A DNA stretch of 64,000 bases. It comes from Diplosphaera chodatii. Lineage: Eukaryota; Chlorophyta; Trebouxiophyceae; Prasiolales; Stichococcaceae. Below, piece by piece: positions 15,001 through 27,000 of this stretch. Made by a program: the position numbers and the translations under genes. The notes under the pieces were generated by a model, which did not search any database, was not told where the DNA came from, and saw nothing but the letters and a program-made list of their open reading frames with translations. The DNA is taken from positions 3,348,001 through 3,412,000 of the forward strand of contig JAALGY010000041.1 of assembly GCA_032358165.1 (NCBI GenBank), written 5' to 3'. Within the stretch, counting starts at the first letter, position 1; each line of letters opens with the position of its first letter.

Positions 15001-18000
15001 GAGCGACCTGCTTGCATGACCCGCATGAGCAGTGCGCACTGTGTGCGGGTTCAGCGCGATGCCAGCGTCAGCTGCGGCGGAGCAAAGAGCAGCGGAGCAG
15101 CCAGGGGTCAGCTGAAAATGTCTGCTGACGGTTAAGCTGCCCAGGCATGGTGGCCTCAAGACCCAGCATCAACACTAATGCTCACCGCTGCACAGCAGGC
15201 AGAACTTGTGGAAGCAAATTGCTGCTGCAGGCTAGAACTGGAGCAGGCTGCAGTCACAGCTGAAGGTAAGCGCCCAGCTCAGATGCTGAGTGCTTGCCTG
15301 TCGCCCGTGCATGCAGGCTGCTGTACACTACTTAGGAGTCACACGTGCTCACATGGCGATGGTGGTGCAGCAGGTGGCAAACAGGCCAGACCCGGCCAGC
15401 AGCTGTGCCGCGAGCTCGGGCTGCTGACCGGGCGCCAGCTGGCCGCTGCGAGACGTCAGCACCAGCCTCTTCCCGCTGCCAGCATACCCGCTGTCTGCTG
15501 CAGGAGGTCCTGCTGCTGGGACTCGACTGGAGGCTGTGTCTGCGGTGTCTGCAGCGGCGGTGGCTGCGGAAACATCTGCCAGGGCACTGCTTCCGGCTGC
15601 CAGCCAGGCGGCCGTCAGCAGGCCCAGGGCGCCGGCGCCGCCCGTGATCAGCCAGGCTGCAGGGTTTAGGCCTCCCGCAGCAGCTGCTGCGCCCTGTGCT
15701 GGCTGCATGGCACTCGGACCGGAGGTGCATGGTTGCAGGGCGGGGCTGAAGCGCAGGCTTGCGGCTGAGGCTTGCGCAAAGCCGCCGTAGGCTGCATCCC
15801 ACGGCTGAAGAGGCGCCTGCAGGAAAGACCAGTTGCACAGTGACCTATGTGCAACGTCTATGCACATGCAGCGCTTGCTGCAACTGCACCACACACTTAA
15901 CCTGCAGACAACTTGATGCATGCAGCTGTTGCAGGACTTGGACCCCAGCAGCAGACCAGCCATGTCCGGAGTCACCTGGCCAGCACTGCAGTCACCACAG
16001 GACCAGGAGACGTCCGGCCGTTCGGCTGCTGCGCTACGCAGCATGGCGGCCAGCGCCGCCGCAGAACGCCTCGCCACTGTGTACTGCGCAGGGAACTGGG
16101 GTGCAGATGCTGCCATGCCGCCTTGCGTCGTGATAGACACCTGCAAAGCATGTCTCACAGAAGAGTGCTGCACCTGCCTTCGGACTATGCATTCAAGACA
16201 TGGGCGCCGGAGGAGAATATGCCGAATTTGGGTTGGGACTTGCAGCACAGAGTTGAGATACACGGGAGACAAGACGATGCGGGCGTGAGTTATCAGCGCT
16301 TGCTGTAAAAAACATTGCGCAAGGTGATATCACGATCTGGCAACGCTGATCGGCGGAGGGACCATCCTCTCTCTGTTCAAAGAGAACATAACACAGAGAG
16401 GGATGGCTCAATGCTGGCATCAGCGTTGCCATCGGATATCACAAGGCATGCTGAAAGCAATTGGGCCTACTATCTATGTATACAAGGTGCCCCGAGCTGC
16501 CAAGGTTCCAGTGTGGGCTGAACAGCACGGGGCCCGGTGCTGGCGCACATGCAGACTTACAGGCTCTGCAGCTAGACATTGCACCTGCTTGTCCCTGCTG
16601 ACTGCAGACTGCTGCAGGGCCGCCAGCAGCGCCACGGCCGCAAGGGAGGGCGGCCGCAACACGCTCAGCCGCAGGCTGCGCCATGGTACTCCAGGGCTGC
16701 CAAAGCTGATGTGGTGGTGCTGACCAGCAGCAGACAGCGGTGCATGGCTGCTGCAAGCAGGTAGCTGCAAACACTCTGTCGCTTCTGGGCGGTCTGCCAG
16801 CCACACTGTCTGATATGTGTAGTCAGCAGCAGCTGCTGCAGACTGCTGTGCTGCTGCCGCACCTGGAGTGCTGCTTTGCAGCTGCCTACATGCTGCAAAC
16901 GACAAGCCGTTCAGCTGTGCCAGCCTGCAGCCGTCTGGCGCCGCCAGCAGATTGGCCCTTGTCGGACCACAAGCAGCGCTGCCTGCAGCAGCCTGCTTAC
17001 TACCGAAGCCACTGCCGCCGCTGCTGCTCCTGTTGCTGCTTCCTGATGTCGGTGCAAAGCTGGCCAGCGAGACCAGCTGTTGCTGCTGCGGCATGAGGGC
17101 CGTGTCCGCAGCTGCTGCAGCCGCCAGCAGCGCTGCCTGGAGCGTCGTGCCGAGCACTGCAGGATGCAGATGGTAGCCTGCACGAGTGAACGCCAACCTC
17201 GCCTATTTCCGAATCTGCGTGTGTGCCATACGGTCAGGCAGCTGCTGGCAGAGTCCAGTGCTGTGTAAGCCAAGCGCCTGACAGACAACACGAGGGGCCT
17301 GCATTGGATCGTGCTGGGTACTGACCTGCATCCTGAGCGTGCGGCTGCTGAGGCGGGGCAATGTCGGCGGCAGCAGCGGTTGCATCGGCTGATGAAGGCA
17401 CCGGCCAGGCAGCTGTGCAGATGCCTGCTGCAATTCTCTGCCTGCCGGCGAAGGTGTGCCCGAGTGTCGTTCGGCCTGCAGACCCAGAGATGATGTGAGC
17501 AACATTCTGAAGTCAGGTAACCTATTTATGTGGTGGATCAGGCACCGGCTTGTATCAAGCAGCCACTGTTGCGACTATGCTGTAAAGGCTTCAGTGCTGC
17601 ATGGCAGCAAACTGGTGTGAAGCTCTCCAAGTCCCAGGATTCAGGGTTGTTTGGACTGATCGACCTCGACCTGACACATGCGTTCAATCTGCCAGCCAGA
17701 CTTGCGCATACGGTGTAGTGTCTCCGCTTTGAGTCGACGGAGCATATACACCCATGGGTACCATCTTTTCCTGTTGAGGTATGTACATGGTCTCCACACT
17801 TTCCATAGCACCAGCAACACCGATCAGATGCGTTGTGGCATGGAAGACCCCCTCGACCTCAGCCGGGATGACATCGGCTGCACCCCTGGCTGTTGTCCAG
17901 CGGCCATGTCCATGCCACTCGCATATGAAACTGATCGCTGCCGTCGCAAGCAAACGTACATGGTAGTCCTGACACACTTTCAGCCGCTGGAATGGGCCAA

Positions 18001-21000
18001 GCGCAAGTGGGGTTGCAACACAACTGCATCTAGCTCGCTCATCACGGGCACGCTGACATGCTGGTTTTGCATGCTACCCGATGCAGCATTGTTGGTGATC
18101 AGAACCGGTTCAAAGCCAGCATGCCTGCTGGGTAAGCTTACCTCTTTAAGGAGCACTTATTGGTTTTGTAAACAGTGGTGTGAGCCTACCCTGCGTCGCA
18201 GCTGCCGTGTCAGCCGTTGTCGCCGCCATTGCCGCCAGCCTGACGTCAGCGCTCAGCCACACCCCGCCAGCAGGCTCGCAGCGGCACAGCTGCTGCCGCC
18301 TCGCTGCCGCCAGCTGGCTGCTGATCTGGACGGCTCCAGCACGAGCGTCGAGCCGGCACCGCAGCTCGACTGCTGGCGGGGTGGTGCTGTGCAGGTTTTC
18401 TGCTGGTGGCTCTGCCTGGGGCTGCAGCGCCACATTGTGCAGCTGCGGCCTGCGTTCAGGGAGGACACACTGTGGCTGACACCATGCAAGCACTGTGATG
18501 CAGAAACGGCACATGCAGGACGTCTGTCAGCCCACAACTGTCGGTGCACTGTGTGTGATTGCCTGTCCCGTGCTGCACCGCATAGGTACTTTCCACACCA
18601 GATATCCTGTCTGCTGGAGACCGAGACGGATGTGCTGGTTACAGCTGTGCCAAGGCGGTGCATCGAGAGCACAACCAGCCTCACAGAGGTACAACAGGGG
18701 GATAAAGTTGTCAACTCGGAAGCGTGCGGTAATCTGGCGGCCCAGGATCCCACTTACCGCTGCTTCTGCTGAGCTGTGTACAGCGTCGAGCTGACCGCCG
18801 CCCACGCCATCTCGAGCGCAACTGCAGGCGACACGGCGGCGTTGCCCCTGCTGCAGAGCAGCGCGGCTGTGGCGGCTATACCCCCGATGCAGGCCTCCCA
18901 GCACAGCATCGCCCCTGCATGACACCTGAGACCAGTCAGCTCGCCGATCACGCCTTCAGCACAGGATTTCAGTTGATGTTGATCAGCAACTAAGGAGTGG
19001 CGCTGCCCTGAAGTCTACCTTCGTTTACAGAGCTGAATGTGTGCATTGGCCAATGCTACAACCCCACGAAGTATCATCATGCTGTGTAGCATGGCAGCCG
19101 GACCGTTTCTGCTGATGATTCCAACCTGCCCAGATGAGCAGGTCCAGAATGGCTGCAGTTTGTAGCCTGCTGCCATGTCAGTTGACAATAAGTGGTGCAC
19201 AGAGGTCTCGATGCACGCAAACTTATCATTGACAAACAGCTTCTGGGTATTTTTGAATACCACGAGTTCAACAGACTTGAGAGCTCCAAATTACACCTGC
19301 TGCGACGCGCACGCCGCCCTGCTGCAGCGCGTGCGGCGCGGGCGCGTACCAGAAGGCGCGCCGCCGCCACACGCACCGCCGCCCGGCGAACAGCGAGGCG
19401 TCGTGCGCGGCGCCGGCCATCTCCAGCACCACGTGCGCATTGGTGCCCTGTTATTATCAAAGATGAAATCAACACCAGCGTCCTTGCAGGGGTCAAGATT
19501 GCTTACACAAGCTATACCAATGATACATGCCAAGTCAAGTTATTACGTTCAAGTCAGAGCCGCAAAGGCTCGACTGCAGATCATGTGCGAGTCAGTGCAC
19601 GCCAGGCTGGTGCACGATCTGACTCTGCAGCTCCGCAGAAGCCTCCAGTGAGCAGCCGCAATCTGCTGCTGCTATCGCTGTCAACTGGTCGGAGCTGCAG
19701 ACTCATATTTCGCAGGCAGCCAGCCACCGTATGTTGCTCACATTGTAGCAGAGCCCACAACGACTCACGTTGTAAAGCCAGCTGGGCTGTCACCTGGAAG
19801 GCGAAGGAGCTGATGCCAGACACCGAGCGGTCGCCGCGCCCGCCCAGCGGCGTCGCGCCCATCTGCCGGGCGGCGTAGGTGCTGAGCTTCTGCTGCTGCG
19901 CGCCGCCGTCGGCCGACCTGTCGGTGGCGAGGCTGCCGCTGGCGGGGTGTGGGGAGCGGCGAAAGGCGTCCAGGGTGGGGGCGATGTGTGGGTTGATCGA
20001 CCTGAGCAGGTGACAGAAGCACTTGGGGCTTTTGACTGCAACCTGTGTTGCTATCGGAGAGACTCCTAAGTCCGACAGTAAGGGTGCTGCAGTACGTAGT
20101 GACACATGGAAAAGGGTCATGCGGATCCTTTACCACTGTCAGGGCCAGCAGCACCCCATTGCAAGGCATTGTGGGCGCTGGTCGGCCACCGGTGGTGGGA
20201 TAGCCGTGAGTGCATGGTGTTTGTTCTCCGCCAGCAGGGCATGGCCTTGGGAGAAGTAACGCCACCAACTAGATGATGCAGTGCGGCAATCTGCTGTCCC
20301 CACTAGACGACGCAGTGACACGCACCGGCCCCAGCACTCTTCAACGCACAGTCAGCAGATCAGGCCTATATGCGCCAGGCGCACATCCTCGCCAGCACGA
20401 CTCCGTGGTTTGCCATGCACACCCGAGGTGCAGGATGCCGGGGTGCTGCAGGGCCTCCGCCGCGAGCGCCGCCGCCGCGAGGCCCACCACGCCGGCCGCC
20501 GCCTCCGCATGGCCCGCCGCCGACTTGGCCGCCGACAGCACCAGCGGCGCGGCCTGGCTGCCGCCTGCAGCAGGTCAGCTATCGATGCTTGGGGATTCTG
20601 GCAGTTAGTACTAGGGATACATTTATACGCGGTATACTGCTCTGCATGCCGACCAGAGATGTCGGATCTGTAGACTATTGCTCCGTTGAGAACCACAAGT
20701 GGCAGTTGCTGATCAGTATGCTGAAGCATCAGTGTACTGACAACACGCAAGCAGGGCGACTGCAGGACCACTGATGGTCTCCGTATAGAGTAAGGCCTAC
20801 ATATGAAAGCCACCATGCAGCAGGACCATCAGACACTTGTCATGCCCTGAGCCTGCGTATTGTTGGCATATGGCGGGGTGACATGTGTATTTCGCTTCTT
20901 CTGCTGCCATAGCACCCCACCTGCCGTCGTGCCACGGCCCTTGGCAGCAGGAAGCAGTGCAGCCAGCGCGGCGTTCACCTCGATGGGGTCGCCCAGCGCC

Positions 21001-24000
21001 GTGCCGGTGCCGTGCATCTGCAGCGTGCCCACCTGCGCAGCCACAGCCTGGGGCGTGAGCAACTTGTCCTGCAGCATGCTCGACCAGCAGCGCGCACTAC
21101 CAGGGTCAGCTCACGGCAGTCGTGACATGCATGCGCTTCAAACTGGCATGGACATGCCCAAGACCGGCGGTGGAGTCATGCAGCTCACAGCCACATGCAG
21201 CAGGTGGTCCATGTGAGCGCCACTGGTCACACAAAGCCAGCCAGGGGCCATCAAAGAAGTGTACAGAGATGGCATCGTTGCCAATATACATTGCAAACAG
21301 TGCCTCAGCACCACGGCGGTATCTCATGCGCCAGCTGCTCACCACATGCGCGGGCAGGTGGGCGTTGGCCAGCGCCAGGCGGATGAGGTTCTGCTGACTC
21401 GGGCCGTTGGGCGCCGTCAGGCCGCTGGACCGCCCGTCCTGGTTGACCGCCGACCCCGAGATCAGGATGTGCCCCGCGGCGCCGCCGCCGCTGCCGCCGG
21501 CGCTCCCAGCTTCCTGCATCGAGCTGCTCGCGCTGCCGTCGCCGTCCCCGCCAACTGCTGGGATGCCGCTGGCGATGCTGCTGAGGCCACCGGCGGTCAT
21601 ACCCATGGTATTGCTGCTGCCACCGCCAGAGGCAGTGCTTCCAGCTTCCGGCGGGTCCAGCGACGACACGCACCGCAGCGCCAGCAGCCCCAGGCCCTCG
21701 GAGCGCACGTAGCCGTCGGCGCTTGCATCCAGGGTTTTGCAGCGCCCGTCGGCCGCCAGCATGCCTGCCAGCAACCACAACGCATACTGCGGGTTGACGC
21801 TGTATCTCTGGAGCACAGGCAGAGTAGCTGGGGCCACGATTTGCAGTGGTCAACATGCGACTTTTTGTGCACAGTCAGGTCCATCTCTTCGAAGTGGGGC
21901 CTGCAAGCCGACGGCGTGCTGGAACAGCTAGACCTGCTTAAGCAATGCAAAGCTGTTCCAGCCCCAGCCTAATCGTCTGGCAGTGTGTTCGATATCCACT
22001 CCTCTACTGCCACATCAGCATGCACATACTCATGTCTTCTGCGGAAGCATCTGAGTGCTTGTCGAGCAACAAGCTGCGTTCCAATGCTGACATGGTTTTC
22101 ATGAAACCTCTCACTCAAGCATCACTTGTGCTTGCTGGCTGCTCACAGTGAGAAGCCCATGAGAATCCAAATCATGAACATAGCAGGCATTGGGTCCATG
22201 TAACAGCCTGTGTGCTCTTTCTGTGATGCAGCTTCCAGGGAGACCATGTAGAGGCTCGTGCCTAGCTTCATCAGCATTGCAGACGCCATAACAGTTTTAC
22301 ACTGTAGGCTGGTTGATCTGGTATGTACAGCTTCATCGAAACCTCATTCTCTCACCTGCGACGGCGTACATGGCCATGGTTGTGGGGCTCAGCATGAGCG
22401 TGATGCCGCCGGCGATCGCGCCGCCCGCCACGCCCAGCAGCAGCGCGTTGCGGGCGGTGCCGACGGCGACCAGCGAGGAGGAGCACGCGGTGTCGATTGC
22501 CAGCGACGGGCCGTTCAGGCCGTACAGGTAGGACAGCCGCCCTGCGGTGCAAAAGCGTCGTTGATGGGCATACTGTGATGTGTGGAGTATGAAGCCTATG
22601 GACATGGTGCACATGCAACTCTGACTCTGTTGCATCATGTTGCTATGAGCCAGCTATCGATTTGCCGCAACGAGTGCCTGAGCAAGCAAAGTACTGCTTG
22701 TGCCCAGCATGTCACACGCGGTCGTCAAGCTTACAGCGGCACTCAGAAGGTAGTGCCGCTTGCAGCTACGGCCACAACATGACATGCACATGCAACTCGA
22801 TAACTTGCTGCCGGCAGCGGTTGTCACACAGCAAAAGTAGCAGCATCATGTCACCTGCTGCCACGCTGAGGCTGCCGCCGGTGGCGGTGTAGGTGGACAC
22901 GCCGCCCGCCGCCGCCGCCAGACCGATGTACTCGTTGTAGGAGACGCCAATGTACACCCCGCAGTTGGCGGCAGCGCCCTTGGGCGGAGGCCTGTGCGAG
23001 AGGATCTCGGGAGATGAACTGACTCTTCTGCATACTGTTGAAGAACAGCCTGCCAAGCCTGCTACCACGGAAGTCACACCTGCTGCTCGAACGAAAGTGT
23101 TTGGGCGCCTGTTTGCAGCAAGCGCCTTTCTAACTGTAGGAAGCATCTGCGGTCTGCCCAGACGTGGGTTTGGATGCATGTCACTCTATGCTGAGGCAGC
23201 AGCCTTTGCTCTGGCAGCTTGCGACGCATCGACATCACCAGTCGATCTGGTGGCGGCGCACTGTCGTCCACTGTCAGAGCACGAGGTGGCCTGCCCATGT
23301 GCATCGCCCTCATGCTACATGCTGATCACCATGACCACGCAATGATGTCCAAAGTATATCAGTCATCAGAGGCAGGAGCCTCGCCTGGCAGCTGGCGCTG
23401 TTGGCCCGGTGGCTGAGATGCTGGCGCCGGCGCCGCTGAAGCCCGCCTGCCGCCGCAGCCCCGAGATCGACAGCACCACGTGCGCCGCCTCCAGCAGCAG
23501 GCGCTGCTGCGGGTCCAGCAAAAGCGCCTCCGCGGCCGACACGCCGAACAGGCCGGCGTCAAAGGCGTCAATGTCTGCAACGAGGGCGGCGCTGCTTCAG
23601 CACATCAGCATATCAAGGAAGCGTAATGTTTGGAGCATGCGCTTCTGCATCCAGGCAACCCAGTTTTGATCTGATATGACATTGGATTCTTGCTGATGAC
23701 AGGCCATCATGTTTATCATGTCAGCAGCTGCAGCAGGTAACGCTGGCAGGCGTCATTGGATGCTACAACGTTCAGGTGCACACAGGGGGTGTGCAGCGCA
23801 CTATTCTCATCCAGCCCCGAGCCAGGAGTATCTGGATCTGACTGTCCACTCAGCACCCCTTGTGCGCCGCATATGCCCGGCAAGCGTCCCCGCTAGCAAT
23901 CCAGTGCAGCAGGTCGCGGTCAAAGATACAAAGCGCACCCTGCAGGCAGCCGCTGAAGCGCGCGCCGTGCCTTGCGTGCTGCGCCGCATCCGCGTCCCAC

Positions 24001-27000
24001 CGCCCCAGCGGCACAGCGCGCGGCATGTCGCGCTGCAGCGCCGCCGCGCCGCCCGGCGCTGCGTCGGCGCCCGCCATGCGGACCAGCGCAGCGTCCGCCA
24101 CCACAGCCTGTAATGATGCAAGGCGCAGCATGGATCTTAAGCGCTGGTGTCAAGCCCGGATCATTTGCGCCACATGTTGGCACAGTCACCGATGCAGAAT
24201 TCACTGTCACCAGTGCTGTAGCTGGCAGACACTTGCATGGTGTGCATTCGAGTGTGCGACGAGGAGCGAGGGCATGCATGGAAACCATGCTAACTCTGCT
24301 TCCTGTCCCATGCACCCCGAATGCACACACCAAGCCGGGTGCACAGCTACTAGTGATGTGCAGCAGAGGATTCGCATTGTGGGAACTCGTAACTGGAATT
24401 GTGTCAAGCCATGGTGCACAGTGGCCCAAGTGCATTGGCTGCTGCCAGCCTGTCCAACGGCTGGGGCCTCGTGCGCACTGTAAAGCATATGAAGTGTGCA
24501 ACGGAATTGTGAATGCCTGATCTGCGACACGGTGAGCCATTGCCTGAATGGCTGGCACCACGCTCTGGTCGTCCTGCACCACCGACCTGCCAATCAAGTT
24601 CATGTAGAAGGACCATGTTCGTTGCATCTGTTGTGACACAGTTAACTCGGACCTGGATGGCGGGCAGCGCGCTGGGGCCGTCCAGCAGCACCGACCCCCG
24701 CCGCGCCCCCAGCGGCAACCCCACCAGGCTGCCCCTCCGCAGCGCGGCCGCCACCAGGCTGTGCCGCCGGCCGCCTGCATGCAGGTGGGTGTTTTGACGG
24801 TTCGTGTGTGCCTGAGATGATGGTGGACTGTCGGCGAGGACCGAATGCCTGCCAGTCGCCTTTGTTGCAGCGTTGTTGCACTGGACTTCGCCGGCAGCCG
24901 CCTCGTCTTGCCCAGAGGATGGGCGACATCACATGAACACCGCCCACGGAAATCTATTCCTGTCACACTCGTCGTCACGACCTGATGGCGTACGCCGAGG
25001 CCATGCATGACGCAAATGACAGCAGCACTAAAGTGACCGGCAACACGCCAATGACGGCCTGCCAGCGACAGCCCATCATGACGTGGTCGCTAACCACTGC
25101 AATGCCAAAGCACAAGGTGCTGCTCTTGCATATGCTTCGGGGCCCATCATGCGGCAGTATGCTTTAAATGGGCCGTCCAGTGGGCCCCAAAACAGACACA
25201 CGGCTCACCAGACGTCCGCAGTTGCACGGGCTCAAAGGTGTCTTAAGCAGGATCACGAACCCACCCTGCGGCATGCTCGACGGCTCGGCCCCCTGCGACG
25301 GCCGCAGCCACCCCTCGGCGATGGACCCGCGCCGCAGCTGCGGTGAGTCCCGGGTGGAGGTGCGCCGCAGGTTCGGCACGCCCAGGAGCGACGAGCGGCG
25401 CCTGCAAAACAGTGGACTGTTCAGCATAGTGCAGTTTTTGCAGTCCACGTGTAAGCATGTGCTGTGCATGCAGCTTATAATGCATTGATTCGACTTGAGC
25501 AGCCAGTGTGCCATGTGATGCAACGGCCAGAGCAGCTATACAGTATGGCAGGCTGACCATCATTGCAGCATGTTGCTCATATCTGTGCAGCTCACTCACC
25601 CAGACACCGATGGCCGGCGCGGGCCGTCCAGCCCCGGCGCCCCCGGCCGCCCCAGGGTGGCCCACAGGCTGCCGCGGCGAGCGTCCGACAGCGACCGCCG
25701 CGAGAGGCCCTCCAGCGAGGACCGCCGCTGCGGCACCATGCTGCCGCGCCGCGAGCCCGCTGCATTCGCCTATCCGACGATGCACCAAGCCAGGATTGGT
25801 AAGTAACATGAGCGCTGTCATGGTCAACTATCCAACAATATCTGTGCAGCAAACAACTGCCCACATTGCAGCAAGCTGCAAGGCATGCTACAAGCTGTCG
25901 GACACAGCTTGCAGCACGACTGGTACAGGTGTGCTGCAATATCAATCAGCAGGCCGGCGCACCTGCATCGATGCTTGTGATGGTCAACACATGAGCATGT
26001 GAGGTGCAATGCAGCAAACTCCGCCAGAACAGCCAGCTCCTGGGCGCTGTTAGGTCCACGGTGGAGCAGGCACCTGGGCGGACGCGATGAAGTACGCGAG
26101 CGCCTCGGGCGAGGGGTAGTCGAACAGCGCGGTGGTCGGCAGCGCCATGTTGACCTCCGCGCCGATCAGCGCCACCATCTGCAGGGCACTAGCCGCAGCA
26201 TCAGCCACATGCGGCATATAGAGGGACTCTGCGGTAATGACCAAGACGGCTGGGTTTCAGGGTTTGTTGGGCTGCGCCGACGCAGATTATCAATGCAGTA
26301 CATTCCTTGCTGCAGCAGCATGGTGAGCAACAGCCTCTGCAAGTTGCGGATACAGATGTTACACCGGCATGCACTTGTCGCCATTACTGTGCATGTGTCA
26401 GCAGTACAACAGCAAAGTTGGCATTCGCAGCTGCTGAGATGCCAGCGGAAGGCAAGGGCGGCAGCAGGCACATTGCAGACATGCGCAGATGTCGGTTCTG
26501 CATGTTTGCTGCGATCATCCTACCTCAGCCTAGACAAGGGTCAAGTCTGATTGACCTCATGAAGTGCAAAGGATAGTGTAGCAGCAGTCAGTGTCTGAGT
26601 CCTTCCCCACATCCCAAGGCGTCGGCCCCACCGGCGCCCTGCCGGAATCAGGCTTGATCCAGACACCGCACCCCCGGTCTACAAACCCCCCTAAACAGCG
26701 CAACATATGCCACAAAAACGCTACCTTCAGCAGGTCCAGGGAGTCGAGCCCCGCGTCCATGAAGCTGGTCTGCGGGCCGACATTTTCTGGCGGCTCGTCC
26801 AGCGCCTCCTCCAGGTACACCGTGACCAGGCCCATGATGGCGGCGAGCACGCCGCCGTAGCCGCTGTCATCTGCCGGCTCTGCAATGGTGAGCAGACTCA
26901 CTTCTTATGTTTGTTAATTTGGTCCCGTGCTTCTGTGTCAATAGGCTCGTCCCTCGCAACTTGGCCGGGCAAGAGCAGTCTGTAACATGTGCAGGTATGC

